From RPQJ01 sp963748985 (GTDB lineage: Bacteria; Pseudomonadota; Gammaproteobacteria; Steroidobacterales; Steroidobacteraceae), in the NCBI GenBank assembly GCA_963748985.1, contig CAVVKQ010000024.1, positions 1 to 64,000 of the forward strand: a DNA stretch of 64,000 bases, written 5' to 3'. The notes under the pieces were generated by a model. The model was not told the DNA's origin. It made no database searches and saw only the letters and a program-made list of their open reading frames with translations. Positions 17,076-25,262 of the stretch are shown here, one piece after another. Each line of letters opens with the position of its first letter. The first letter of the stretch is position 1. The position numbers and the translations under genes are program-made.

Positions 17076-17429
17076 ATGCCGAAACCGACCCTCGTGTTCG
17101 CCGCCCTGCTGCTCGGACTCGGATTGAGTGCGTTTGCGCTCTCCGGCAGCCGGACGGCGCTGCTGCCCGCCTACTTCGGCGGCGCGTTGGCCGTGTTGGC
17201 CGGACTCGCATTGGCCTACGCCGGCGCGCGCCGACATCTGATGCATGTCGCCGCGGTCGTAGCGCTGCTCGGGGCGCTGGCGCCGGCCGCCGCGCTGGCG
17301 ATCCGCGCAGCGCAGATGAGCCCGCTCGCGCTCAGCGTCAACGTCGGCATGCTCGCGCTGAGCGCCGCGCTGCTGGCGATGATGATCCGCTCGTTCGTCG
17401 TTGCACGCAGGTCCCGCACCGCGGATTGA
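17076..17429 (+). CDS. Small four-helix membrane protein
   Basis: A 117-residue protein made almost entirely of four predicted membrane helices separated by short turns (LVFAALLLGLGLSAFAL; LPAYFGGALAVLAGLALAY; HVAAVVALLGALAPAAALAI; VGMLALSAALLAMMI), with a short basic tail. Proteins of this kind are common hypothetical genes; the function is unknown. CGGAGTA about eight bases before the ATG serves as ribosome site. Probably co-transcribed with the HPF-like gene. Confidence 0.72.
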   Translation: MPKPTLVFAALLLGLGLSAFALSGSRTALLPAYFGGALAVLAGLALAYAGARRHLMHVAAVVALLGALAPAAALAIRAAQMSPLALSVNVGMLALSAALLAMMIRSFVVARRSRTAD

Positions 17430-17563
17430 GGTCGGCGCCACTCGCGCGAGGCTCTTCTGGAAGTTCTGCTGCGCTACGCCGAGGAGGACCTATCAGCGTC
17501 GCGTCCCTAGGCCGGTCGCGGGTACGGTGAGGCCGCGGCGGCCGCACCTGGCTGCGCGCAAAG

Positions 17564-17612
17564 CAAAACGGCCCCAGAGGGGCCGTTCGCTTCGATTCGA
17601 TGGTAGCGGGGG
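17564..17612 (-). repeat. tRNA-fMet 3' end and terminator, original copy of the direct repeat
   Basis: Partner of the repeat at 14692, 48 of 49 bases identical and in the same orientation. Here it is continuous with the intact initiator tRNA, so this is the ancestral or regenerated copy. Confidence 0.75.
17565..17589 (-). terminator. Intrinsic terminator of tRNA-fMet and the nuo operon
   Basis: Read on the minus strand it is AACGGCCCC, a TCTG loop, GGGGCCGTT and a TTTT tail: a 9-bp hairpin with a short T-run, 12 bases downstream of the tRNA CCA. It would end both tRNA-fMet and read-through from nuoN. Confidence 0.85.
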
Positions 17613-17677
17613 CAGGATTTGAACCTGCGACCTTCGGGTTATGAGCCCGACGAGCTGCCAGACTGCTCCACCCCGCA
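17601..17677 (-). tRNA. Initiator tRNA-fMet (CAU)
   Basis: A 77-base tRNA with encoded CCA, anticodon CAT, and the three consecutive G:C pairs in the anticodon stem (GGG-CTCATAA-CCC) that direct initiators to the ribosomal P site. Position 1 and position 72 are both U and cannot pair, another initiator hallmark that allows formylation. The body closely matches the E. coli initiator. It lies directly downstream of nuoN. Confidence 0.95.
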
Positions 17678-17689
17678 ATCGAGCCGCCT

Positions 17690-17717
17690 ATTATACATAG
17701 ACGGCTTCTCTTATCAA
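17690..17717 (-). promoter_or_regulatory. Sigma-70 promoter of tRNA-fMet
   Basis: On the minus strand TTGATA (17712-17717) and a perfect TATAAT (17690-17695) are separated by 16 bases, with the tRNA starting 12 bases after the -10 box. The same pair of boxes recurs at the duplication junction. Confidence 0.8.
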
Positions 17718-17755
17718 ATCATTCGGTTGCGGCTGACCCGCACGGCCGACGCCAG

Positions 17756-19207
17756 CTACGGGATGACCCGGGCACAGAGCGCAAGCAACAGGCCCGGGTA
17801 CAACCCGAGCGCCAGCACCGCCAGCCCGTTCAGGCTCAGCACGAAGCGCATCGCCCCGCCGCCACCCTGCAGTGCGGCCTTGTCCGTCGGCTCGTCGAAG
17901 TACATCAGCTTCACGACGCGCAGGTAGTAGTAAGCGCCGACCACCGAGAGCGCTACGGCAAGGATCGCCAACCACAGGCTGCCGATGTCCAGCACGGCCT
18001 GGATCACGGCCAGCTTGGCCCAGAAGCCGACGAACGGCGGCACGCCCGCCATGCTGAACATCAGCATCAGCATGACCGCGGCGAACCAGGGGCTGCGCGC
18101 GTTGAGACCCTTGAAGTCCTCGAGGCTGTCGGCTTCGAAGCCCTTGCGCGAGAGCAGGATGATCATGCCGAAGCCGCCGGCCGACATGATCACGTACGTA
18201 ATCGTGTAGTACAGCGCAGCAGAATACCCCTGGCTCGTGCCGGCCAGGATGCCGAGCAGGATGAAGCCGACGTGGGAAATCGTCGAATACGCCAGCATGC
18301 GCTTGATGTTGGTCTGCGCGATCGCCACGACGTTGCCCACGATGATCGACAGCACTGCGACCATCGTGATCATGTCCTGCCAGCCCGTCGCATGCACGGC
18401 ACCCAGGCCTTCGGCCAGCAGCCGGAATGCCAGTGCAAACGAGCCGAGTTTCGGGGCGGCCGCCAGGAACAGCGTCACCGGCGTAGGCGCACCGTGATAG
18501 ACGTCCGGCACCCAGGTATGGAACGGCACGCCGCCGAACTTGAACGCGACGCCGACGACGATGAAGGCCAGGCCGAACAGCAGGCCGATCTGCCCTGCCG
18601 GCATCTGCAGCGCCGCATTGCTGATGACACCGAGTTCGAGCGAGCCGGTGACGCCGTAGATGATCGACATGCCGTAGAGCAGCGCGCCGGAGGCGATCGA
18701 TCCGAGCACGAAGTACTTGATGGCCGACTCGGCGGCGATGCCGGAATCGCGGTTGAACGCGACGAGCGCGTACAGCGACAACGCCAGCAGTTCCACGCCG
18801 AGGTACAGCGTGACCAGGCTGTTGGCCGAGGCCAGCACCATGATGCCGAGCAGCGCGAAGAGACCGAGCACGTAGTACTCGCCCTTGAGGATGCGCCGTA
18901 CCTGCAGGTAGCTGTGCGCGTACAGGAACGCGACCGCGACGGCGCCATAGGCCACGATCTTGAGCAGGCTCGACAGCGGATCAGCCACGTACGTCCCGTG
19001 CCAGCCCACCGTTCGCTCCGTGAACCCGGTCGCGGTCGTGATCCAGGACGCACCGGCCAGCGTCAGCAACGACAGCACGAACGTGACCCATCGCGTCCGC
19101 TCCGTCAGGAACAGGTCGACGAGCAGCACGACGCAGGTGGCCGCGAGCACGAACATCTCGGGCGCCGCAAGCAAGAGGTCCAGCCGTGTGATGGATGCCG
19201 GGTTCAT
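17756..19207 (-). CDS. nuoN: NADH-quinone oxidoreductase subunit N, distal copy
   Basis: A 483-residue antiporter-like subunit of complex I with about 14 membrane helices. It forms one of three proton channels in the membrane arm. It has the family motifs LYLGVELLALSLYALVAF (with the key Glu in the fifth helix) and FKFGGVPFHTWVPDVYHGAP (the channel Lys). The ATG at 19207 lies two bases after the nuoM stop; a longer in-frame extension is antisense-like and was rejected. It differs from the proximal copy at about 15 positions, almost all conservative, and appears fully functional. Confidence 0.96.
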   Translation of the reverse strand: MNPASITRLDLLLAAPEMFVLAATCVVLLVDLFLTERTRWVTFVLSLLTLAGASWITTATGFTERTVGWHGTYVADPLSSLLKIVAYGAVAVAFLYAHSYLQVRRILKGEYYVLGLFALLGIMVLASANSLVTLYLGVELLALSLYALVAFNRDSGIAAESAIKYFVLGSIASGALLYGMSIIYGVTGSLELGVISNAALQMPAGQIGLLFGLAFIVVGVAFKFGGVPFHTWVPDVYHGAPTPVTLFLAAAPKLGSFALAFRLLAEGLGAVHATGWQDMITMVAVLSIIVGNVVAIAQTNIKRMLAYSTISHVGFILLGILAGTSQGYSAALYYTITYVIMSAGGFGMIILLSRKGFEADSLEDFKGLNARSPWFAAVMLMLMFSMAGVPPFVGFWAKLAVIQAVLDIGSLWLAILAVALSVVGAYYYLRVVKLMYFDEPTDKAALQGGGGAMRFVLSLNGLAVLALGLYPGLLLALCARVIP

Positions 19208-19209
19208 GA

Positions 19210-20724
19210 TCAGAGCTTCGTCATCATCATCTGCTGCACCAGTTGCTCGAGGGTCGGGCGCATGACGTCGAGCAACGGCGCCGGCCACAGGCCCAGCGCC
19301 AGCACGGCGACGGCGAGGACACCCAGCACGAGGGACTCACGGCCGTTCAGGTCCTGCAACTGCGCGACGTGGTCGTTGCCGACCGGCCCGAACACGACAC
19401 GCTTGACGAGCCACAGCGTGTAGGCCGCGCCGAGGATCAGCGTGACGGCCGCGAGGAACGCGTACCAGAAGTTCGCCTTGAAGGCCGCAAGGATCACCAG
19501 GAACTCGCCGACGAACCCGGACGTGCCTGGCAGTCCCGCGTTGGCCATGGCGAACAGCACCATGAACGCGCCGAAGATCGGCATCGTGTTGATCACGCCG
19601 CCGTAGTCCGCGATCTGGCGGCTGTGCATCCGGTCGTACAGCACGCCGATGCAGAGGAACAGCGCGCCGGAAACCAGCCCGTGCGAAATCATCTGCACCA
19701 TCGCGCCATCCAGGCCCATCGCCGCGCCCTGCACCTGGCCGGTGGCACGGACGATCTCGAAAGCGATGAAGGCGCCCAGCGTGACGAATCCCATGTGCGC
19801 GATCGACGAGTACGCGATCAGCTTCTTCATGTCCTGCTGCACGAGTGCGACGAAGCCGATGTAGACCACGGCCGTGAGCGACAACGTGATGATCAGCCAG
19901 TCGAGTTCCCGCGCGGCGTCGGGCGTCATCGGCAGACTGAAGCGCAGGAAGCCGTAGCCGCCCATCTTCAGCATGATCGCGGCCAGGATCACCGAACCGC
20001 CGGTGGGCGCCTCGACGTGCGCGTCGGGCAACCACGTGTGGACCGGCCACATCGGCACCTTGACCGCGAAGGCCACCAGGAACGCGCTGAAGATCAGCAC
20101 CTGTTCGCGCATCGAGAGCGGGAGCGCCTGCAGGTCCGCGATCGAATAGCTGCCGCCCTTCAGGTACATGTAGATCAGCGCCACCAGCATGAGCACCGAG
20201 CCCAGGAAGGTGTAGAGGAAGAACTTGACCGTGGCGTAGACGCGCCGCGGTCCGCCCCAGACGCCGATGATCACGAACATCGGGATCAGCATGGCTTCCC
20301 AGAGCACGTAGAACAGCATCGCATCGAGCGCCGCGAACACGCCGATCATCAGGCCTTCGAGGATCAGGAAGGCGGCGAAGTACTGCGTCGGCCGCTTCTC
20401 GATCACGGTCCAGCCCGCAATGACGACCAGCGGTGTGATGAAGGTCGTCAGCACGATCAGCGGCATCGAGATGCCGTCCACGCCGAGCGTGTACCAGGCG
20501 TTGAAGGCGCCGATCCACGGCTGCTGTTCGAAAAACTGCATCGAGGCGGTCGACGGGTCGAACTCGCGCCAGAGCAGGACGCTGATTGCGAACGTGGCGA
20601 GGCTCGCCGCGAGCGCAATCCAGCGGCCGACAGGCAGGCCGCGGTCGCCCACGAGCAGCAGCAGCACGCCGGCAGCGACGGGCAGCCAGACGAGGACGCT
20701 CAGGATGGGCCAGTCGAGTTGCAT
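19210..20724 (-). CDS. nuoM: NADH-quinone oxidoreductase subunit M, distal copy
   Basis: A 504-residue antiporter-like proton channel subunit. It retains VLWEAMLIPMFVIIGVWGG (essential Glu) and KVPMWPVHTWLPDAHVEAPT (essential Lys), and the length is normal. It ends QMMMTKL, two residues shorter than the proximal copy. It sits between nuoL and nuoN in the usual order. Confidence 0.96.
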   Translation of the reverse strand: MQLDWPILSVLVWLPVAAGVLLLLVGDRGLPVGRWIALAASLATFAISVLLWREFDPSTASMQFFEQQPWIGAFNAWYTLGVDGISMPLIVLTTFITPLVVIAGWTVIEKRPTQYFAAFLILEGLMIGVFAALDAMLFYVLWEAMLIPMFVIIGVWGGPRRVYATVKFFLYTFLGSVLMLVALIYMYLKGGSYSIADLQALPLSMREQVLIFSAFLVAFAVKVPMWPVHTWLPDAHVEAPTGGSVILAAIMLKMGGYGFLRFSLPMTPDAARELDWLIITLSLTAVVYIGFVALVQQDMKKLIAYSSIAHMGFVTLGAFIAFEIVRATGQVQGAAMGLDGAMVQMISHGLVSGALFLCIGVLYDRMHSRQIADYGGVINTMPIFGAFMVLFAMANAGLPGTSGFVGEFLVILAAFKANFWYAFLAAVTLILGAAYTLWLVKRVVFGPVGNDHVAQLQDLNGRESLVLGVLAVAVLALGLWPAPLLDVMRPTLEQLVQQMMMTKL

Positions 20725-20736
20725 GATTCTTGGTGC

Positions 20737-22689
20737 TCAGCTTCGCCAGAGGAGCCACGCGAGCAGGACCGAGAGCCCGATGATCGTCGCGAAAGCGTAG
20801 TGATAGAGGTAACCCGACTGCAGGCCGCGGGCGGTCTGTGCCACCCACGCGACCAGGCGGGCCGAACCATTGACCGCCGCGCCGTCGATCACGGCGACGT
20901 CGCCGCCCTTCCAGAGCGCCATGCCGAGTCTGCGACTGCCGGCCGCGATGACGTTCTCGTTGAACCAGTCGAAGTAGTACTTGTTCTCGAGCAGCGTGTA
21001 GAGACCGCCCGCCTTCTCGCGCAGCACGGCGGCAAGCGCCGGCCGCTGCAGGTACAGGAACCACGCCGCCAGCACGCCCGCCGCTGCGAGCCAGACCGCC
21101 GGTCCGGTGAGCCCGTGCAGGACAAACGCCGCCGGCCCGTGGTATTCGCGCTCCAGGTGGCCCAGCACGTCGTGCGCCGGTGCGACGACGATTGCCCCCT
21201 GGAAATAGTCGCCGAACAGCAGCGGCCCGATTCCCGGCCAGCCAATCATCACCGACGGAATTGCGAGCAGGATCAACGGCAGCGTCACCACCCAGGGGCT
21301 CTCGTGCAAATGCTCCTTCGTGTGGGGGTCCATGCGCTCCTCGCCGTGGAACGTCATGAACACCAGCCGGAACGAGTAGAACGCCGTGACGAACACGCCG
21401 ATCAGCAGGCACCAGTAGGCGTACGTTGCGCCGGGCAGGTGCGAGGCATGCACCGCCTCGATCACCGCGTCCTTGGAGAAGAATCCGGAGAAGCCGGGGA
21501 AGCCGATCAGCGCCAGCGAACCGATCAGCGCGGTGGCGTACGTGATGGGCATGTACTTGCGCAGGCCGCCCATCCTGCGCATGTCCTGCTCGTGGTGCAT
21601 CGCGATGATGACCGAGCCGGCGGCCAGGAACAGCAGCGCCTTGAAGAATGCGTGCGTCATCAGGTGGAAGATCGAGCCCGCGTACGCGGAGACGCCAAGG
21701 TCCGCGGTCATGTAGCCGAGCTGGGACAGCGTCGAGTACGCCACCACCCGCTTGATGTCGTTGTTGACGATGCCGAGGAACCCCATGAACAGGGCCGTCG
21801 TCGCGCCGATCACCAGCACGAAGTTGAGCGCGGTCTCCGACAGTTCGAACAACGGCGACATCCGTGCGACCATGAAGATGCCGGCCGTGACCATCGTGGC
21901 CGCGTGGATCAGCGCCGAAATCGGCGTGGGGCCTTCCATGGAATCGGGCAGCCAGACGTGCAGCGGCACCTGCGCGGACTTGCCCATCGCGCCGATGAAC
22001 AGGCCGATGCAGATCACCGTGGCGGCCTGCCAGGCGTGACCCGGCAGCAATTCGAAGGTGCTGCCGGCGATCCTGTCGGCCTGCGCGAAGATCTCGGAGT
22101 AATGCAGCGTGCCGGTCAGGTGGACCAGGCCGGCGATGCCGAGCAGGAAACCGAAGTCGCCGACGCGGTTGACCAGGAACGCTTTCATGTTGGCGAAGAT
22201 GGCCGACGGCTTCGTGTACCAGAAGCCGATCAGCAGGTACGACACGACGCCCACCGCCTCCCAGCCGAAGAACAGCTGCATCAGGTTGTTCGACATCACG
22301 AGCATCAGCATCGAGAACGTGAACAGCGAGATGTAGCTGAAGAACCGCGTGTAACCCGGGTCGTCGTGCATGTAGCCGATGGTGTAGACGTGCACCATCA
22401 GCGAGATGAAGGTCACCACGACCATCATCAGCGCCGAGAGCCGGTCGACCAGGAAACCGACCTCCATCCGGATGCCGTCGCTGACCAGCCAGGTGTAGAC
22501 CGGGCCGTCGAAGACCGGCGCGCCGTCCAGGAGCCCGAGCAGGACCTTGACGGAGAGCGCACACGCGATCGCCACGCCGGCGATGGTGATGCTGTGCGTC
22601 GCAGCCCGGCCGATCTGCCTGCCGAAGAATCCGGCAATGATCGACGCAGCCAGCGGCGCGAGCACGATGATGAGCAGCGTCTGTTCCAC
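20737..22689 (-). CDS. nuoL: NADH-quinone oxidoreductase subunit L, distal copy
   Basis: A 650-residue subunit at the far end of the membrane arm, carrying the terminal proton channel and the long lateral helix that clamps NuoM and NuoN. Motifs FFGWEAVGVVSYLLIGFWY and KSAQVPLHVWLPDSMEGPTP are intact. It starts with ATG three bases after nuoK stops. The copies differ mostly in the first 50 residues (for example IIAGFFGRQ against IIAGLLGKQ). Confidence 0.96.
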   Translation of the reverse strand: MEQTLLIIVLAPLAASIIAGFFGRQIGRAATHSITIAGVAIACALSVKVLLGLLDGAPVFDGPVYTWLVSDGIRMEVGFLVDRLSALMMVVVTFISLMVHVYTIGYMHDDPGYTRFFSYISLFTFSMLMLVMSNNLMQLFFGWEAVGVVSYLLIGFWYTKPSAIFANMKAFLVNRVGDFGFLLGIAGLVHLTGTLHYSEIFAQADRIAGSTFELLPGHAWQAATVICIGLFIGAMGKSAQVPLHVWLPDSMEGPTPISALIHAATMVTAGIFMVARMSPLFELSETALNFVLVIGATTALFMGFLGIVNNDIKRVVAYSTLSQLGYMTADLGVSAYAGSIFHLMTHAFFKALLFLAAGSVIIAMHHEQDMRRMGGLRKYMPITYATALIGSLALIGFPGFSGFFSKDAVIEAVHASHLPGATYAYWCLLIGVFVTAFYSFRLVFMTFHGEERMDPHTKEHLHESPWVVTLPLILLAIPSVMIGWPGIGPLLFGDYFQGAIVVAPAHDVLGHLEREYHGPAAFVLHGLTGPAVWLAAAGVLAAWFLYLQRPALAAVLREKAGGLYTLLENKYYFDWFNENVIAAGSRRLGMALWKGGDVAVIDGAAVNGSARLVAWVAQTARGLQSGYLYHYAFATIIGLSVLLAWLLWRS

Positions 22690-22692
22690 GGC

Positions 22693-22998
22693 TCAGCCCC
22701 GCATTGCGTCGAGGTCTTCGACGTTGATGCTGCGCCGCTCGCGGAACAGCACGACCAGGATGGCCAGGCCGATCGCGGACTCGGCGGCGGCGACCGTCAG
22801 GATGAAGAACACGAACACCTGCCCGGCCAGGTCGCCGAGGTGATGCGAGAAAGCGATGAAGTTGAAGTTCACCGACAGCAGCATCAGCTCGATGCACATC
22901 AGCAGCAGCAACACGTTCTTGCGGTTGATGAAGATGCCGGCGACCGCGAGGCTGAACAGGATGCCGGACAGCAGCAACACGTGCGACAGCGGGATCAT
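22693..22998 (-). CDS. nuoK: NADH-quinone oxidoreductase subunit K, distal copy
   Basis: A 101-residue three-helix membrane subunit homologous to MrpC, with the conserved Glu residues in LLLLMCIELMLLSVN and VAAAESAIGLAI that are needed for proton pumping. It differs from the proximal copy at two residues only. The start overlaps the nuoJ stop by ATGA. Confidence 0.97.
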   Translation of the reverse strand: MIPLSHVLLLSGILFSLAVAGIFINRKNVLLLLMCIELMLLSVNFNFIAFSHHLGDLAGQVFVFFILTVAAAESAIGLAILVVLFRERRSINVEDLDAMRG

Positions 22999-23600
22999 TG
23001 CTTCGCCTCCGCGTCCATCTTGACGATGCGCACGCGGTCCTTCGCGCGCACCGCGACCTGCTTGCCGATGTCCTGCACTTTCTGCCCCGGACGGTCACGC
23101 ATGGTGAGCGTGATGGCCGCCACGATCGCGACCAGCAGGATGACGGCGGCGATCTCGAACGGGTACAGGTACTGCGTGTAGAGCAGGTGCCCGAGTTCCA
23201 GCGTGTTCGAGTATCCCGCGGGCCGGTCGGCGACCGCCGCGGCCGTGTCGTCCAGGCCCAGCTTGCGCACGTAGACGACGAGGCCGATCTGCGCCGCCAC
23301 GACCAGGGCAATCAGCGCGCCCAGCGGGGCATAGCGGGTAAAGCCCTGACGCAGCTTCTCGACGTCGACGTCGAGCATCATCACCACGAACAGCCACAGC
23401 ACCATCACCGCGCCGACGTAGACCACGACCAGTGTCAGCGCGAGGAACTCGGCCTGCAGCAGCAGCCAGATCACGGCACTGTTCAGGAACGCCGCGACCA
23501 GGAACAGCGCGCAGTGCACCGGGTTGCGCGCCGTGACGACGCCCAGCGCGGTCAGCACGAGGATCGCGCCGAAGACGTAGAAGAGGACGTTGACGATCAT
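22995..23600 (-). CDS. nuoJ: NADH-quinone oxidoreductase subunit J, distal copy
   Basis: A 201-residue membrane subunit with five helices, next to NuoK in the hinge of the membrane arm. It has the family core NPVHCALFLVAAFLNSAVIWLLL and VVYVGAVMVLWLFVVMML, whose pi-bulge region moves during turnover. It overlaps nuoK by four bases. Confidence 0.96.
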   Translation of the reverse strand: MIVNVLFYVFGAILVLTALGVVTARNPVHCALFLVAAFLNSAVIWLLLQAEFLALTLVVVYVGAVMVLWLFVVMMLDVDVEKLRQGFTRYAPLGALIALVVAAQIGLVVYVRKLGLDDTAAAVADRPAGYSNTLELGHLLYTQYLYPFEIAAVILLVAIVAAITLTMRDRPGQKVQDIGKQVAVRAKDRVRIVKMDAEAKQ

Positions 23601-23618
23601 TTGCAGGGGTCGCCTTGG

Positions 23619-24098
23619 TCAGCGGTAGCGCGCGTCGGCGGCCTTGTCGGCCGCGATCATGGCTTCGTAGCGCTCGCCCATCGCGAGCAGCTTGTCCTTG
23701 GTCATGATGTTCTCGCCGCGGTTCTCCATGTGGTACTCGTGAATGCGGGTCTCCACGATCGCATCGACCGGGCAGGCTTCCTCGCAGAAGCCGCAGTAGA
23801 TGCACTTGAACAGGTCGATGTCGTAGCGCGTCGTGCGGCGCGTGCCGTCGGCGCTGACGTCGGATTCGATCGTGATGGCTGCCGCCGGGCAGACCGCCTC
23901 GCAGAGCTTGCAGGCGATGCAACGCTCCTGGCCGTTGGCGTAACGGCGCAGCGCGTGCAGGCCGCGGTAGCGCGGCGACTGCGGGGTCTTCTCCTCCGGG
24001 TACTGGACGGTGAACTTCGGCGCGAAGAACGCGCGCAGCGTCACCCGCAGGCCCTGCAGCAGTTCCCAGAGAAAGAATGTCTTGATGACGCTGCGCAC
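23619..24098 (-). CDS. nuoI: NADH-quinone oxidoreductase subunit I, distal copy
   Basis: A 159-residue ferredoxin-like subunit that carries clusters N6a and N6b and passes electrons to NuoB. Two complete CxxCxxCxxxCP motifs are present (CIACKLCEAVCP and CIYCGFCEEACP). One change next to a ligand, VCPAAA against VCPALA in the proximal copy, does not touch a cysteine. Lies between nuoH and nuoJ. Confidence 0.97.
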   Translation of the reverse strand: MRSVIKTFFLWELLQGLRVTLRAFFAPKFTVQYPEEKTPQSPRYRGLHALRRYANGQERCIACKLCEAVCPAAAITIESDVSADGTRRTTRYDIDLFKCIYCGFCEEACPVDAIVETRIHEYHMENRGENIMTKDKLLAMGERYEAMIAADKAADARYR

Positions 24099-24110
24099 GC
24101 TCTCGCTACC

Positions 24111-25184
24111 TCACGCGGCCCAGGGACCGATCTTGTAGACCCACATCGCCGCCTCGGCGCACAGCCAGACCAGCGTGACGGGAATGAACACCTTCCACCC
24201 GAGCCGCATGATCTGGTCGTAGCGGTACCGCGGGAAGGTCGCGCGGAACCACAGGAAGCAGAACAGGAAGAAGCAGGTCTTGAGGATGAACCAGTGCAGG
24301 CCGGGCGCCGCGAGCAACGCGACGTCGCCGAGCACCGGATAGCCTTCGAACGGCGACAGCCAGCCGCCGAGGAAGAACGTGGCCGACAGCGCCGAGATCA
24401 GGATCATGTTGGCGTATTCGGCGAGGAAGAACAGCGCGAACGCTATGCCTGAATACTCGACGTGGAAACCGGCCACGATTTCCGACTCGCCTTCCGCGAC
24501 GTCGAACGGCGCGCGGTTGGTCTCGGCCACTCCCGAGATGAAGTAGACGACCATCAGCGGGAACAACCAGAGCCAGTACCAGCTGCCCGGCCCGCCCGCC
24601 TGCGCTGCCACGATCTTGCCGATGTTGAGCGTGCCCGCCGCCATCACCACGCCGACCAGCGCGAAACCCATCGCGATTTCATACGCGACGATCTGTGCCG
24701 CCGAGCGCATGGCGCCCAGGAACGCATACTTCGAGTTGGCCGCCCAGCCGGCGAGAATGATGCCGTAGGCGCCGAAGCCCGCGAGCGCCAGGATGTAGAG
24801 CACGCCCGCGTCGATGTCCGCGATCGCAAAGCCGGGCCACAGCGACATCACCGCCCAGGCCGCGAAGGCAGGCGTGAGCGTCAGCAGCGGCGCCACCACG
24901 AACAGGTAGCGGTTCGAGCGCGACGGGACGACGACTTCCTTCAGCAGCAGCTTGATGACGTCGGCGAACGGCTGCAGCAGGCCGAACGGCCCCACCCGGT
25001 TCGGGCCGATGCGCACCTGCATGTAGCCGATGACCTTGCGCTCGGCCAGGGTCGTGTAGGCGACACACAGGATTACCGTGATCGTGACGGCGAGGATCTG
25101 GCCAACGCTGATCAGCGTGGTTCGCAGCCACTCGGACCTTCGGGTTATGAGCCCGACGAGCTGCCAGACTGCTCCACCCCGCAA
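24111..25184 (-). CDS. nuoH: NADH-quinone oxidoreductase subunit H, distal copy with altered N terminus
   Basis: A 357-residue quinone-site membrane subunit. From EWLRT onward it matches the proximal NuoH, including the GPNRVGPFGLLQPFADVIKL loop and PFDVAEGESEIVAGFHVEY, which shape the quinone channel. The native first 13 residues (MIDTIVALWLSQP) are gone, replaced by residues encoded by the 5' part of a tRNA-fMet gene. The only usable in-frame start before residue 45 or so is a TTG at 25184 covering the tRNA's first bases, giving RGGAVWQLVGLITRRS. Whether this is translated, or rescued by a non-standard start, is unknown; the body shows no decay. Confidence 0.85.
   Translation of the reverse strand: MRGGAVWQLVGLITRRSEWLRTTLISVGQILAVTITVILCVAYTTLAERKVIGYMQVRIGPNRVGPFGLLQPFADVIKLLLKEVVVPSRSNRYLFVVAPLLTLTPAFAAWAVMSLWPGFAIADIDAGVLYILALAGFGAYGIILAGWAANSKYAFLGAMRSAAQIVAYEIAMGFALVGVVMAAGTLNIGKIVAAQAGGPGSWYWLWLFPLMVVYFISGVAETNRAPFDVAEGESEIVAGFHVEYSGIAFALFFLAEYANMILISALSATFFLGGWLSPFEGYPVLGDVALLAAPGLHWFILKTCFFLFCFLWFRATFPRYRYDQIMRLGWKVFIPVTLVWLCAEAAMWVYKIGPWAA
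25135..25183 (-). pseudogene. 5' fragment of tRNA-fMet at the duplication junction
   Basis: The first 49 bases of the initiator tRNA (acceptor 5' strand, D arm, anticodon arm) are identical to the intact gene and then run directly into nuoH at its EWLRT codons. The T arm and acceptor 3' strand are missing, so no tRNA can form, and RNase P and CCA processing should not occur. It would become the 5' leader or coding start of the distal nuoH transcript. Confidence 0.93.
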
Positions 25185-25195
25185 TCGAGCCGCCT

Positions 25196-25223
25196 ATTAT
25201 ACATAGGCGACACTTCTTATCAA
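25196..25223 (-). promoter_or_regulatory. Duplicated tRNA-fMet promoter now upstream of distal nuoH-N
   Basis: TTGATA (25218-25223) and TATAAT (25196-25201), spacing 16, are exactly preserved from the intact tRNA-fMet promoter while bases between the boxes have changed. It now points into the distal nuoH copy, so that block can be transcribed independently of the main nuo promoter. Confidence 0.75.
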
Positions 25224-25262
25224 ATCATTCGGTTGCAGGCCGCCGCGCCCCATTGACGCCAA

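Noticed and set aside
19243..23181. Very long open frames (over 1300 codons) on the strand opposite the nuo genes, also at 27131-30688
   Set aside because: They mirror nuoL/nuoM codons in a GC-rich genome, have His/Asp/Arg-rich translations unlike any protein, and the sense genes are unmistakable.
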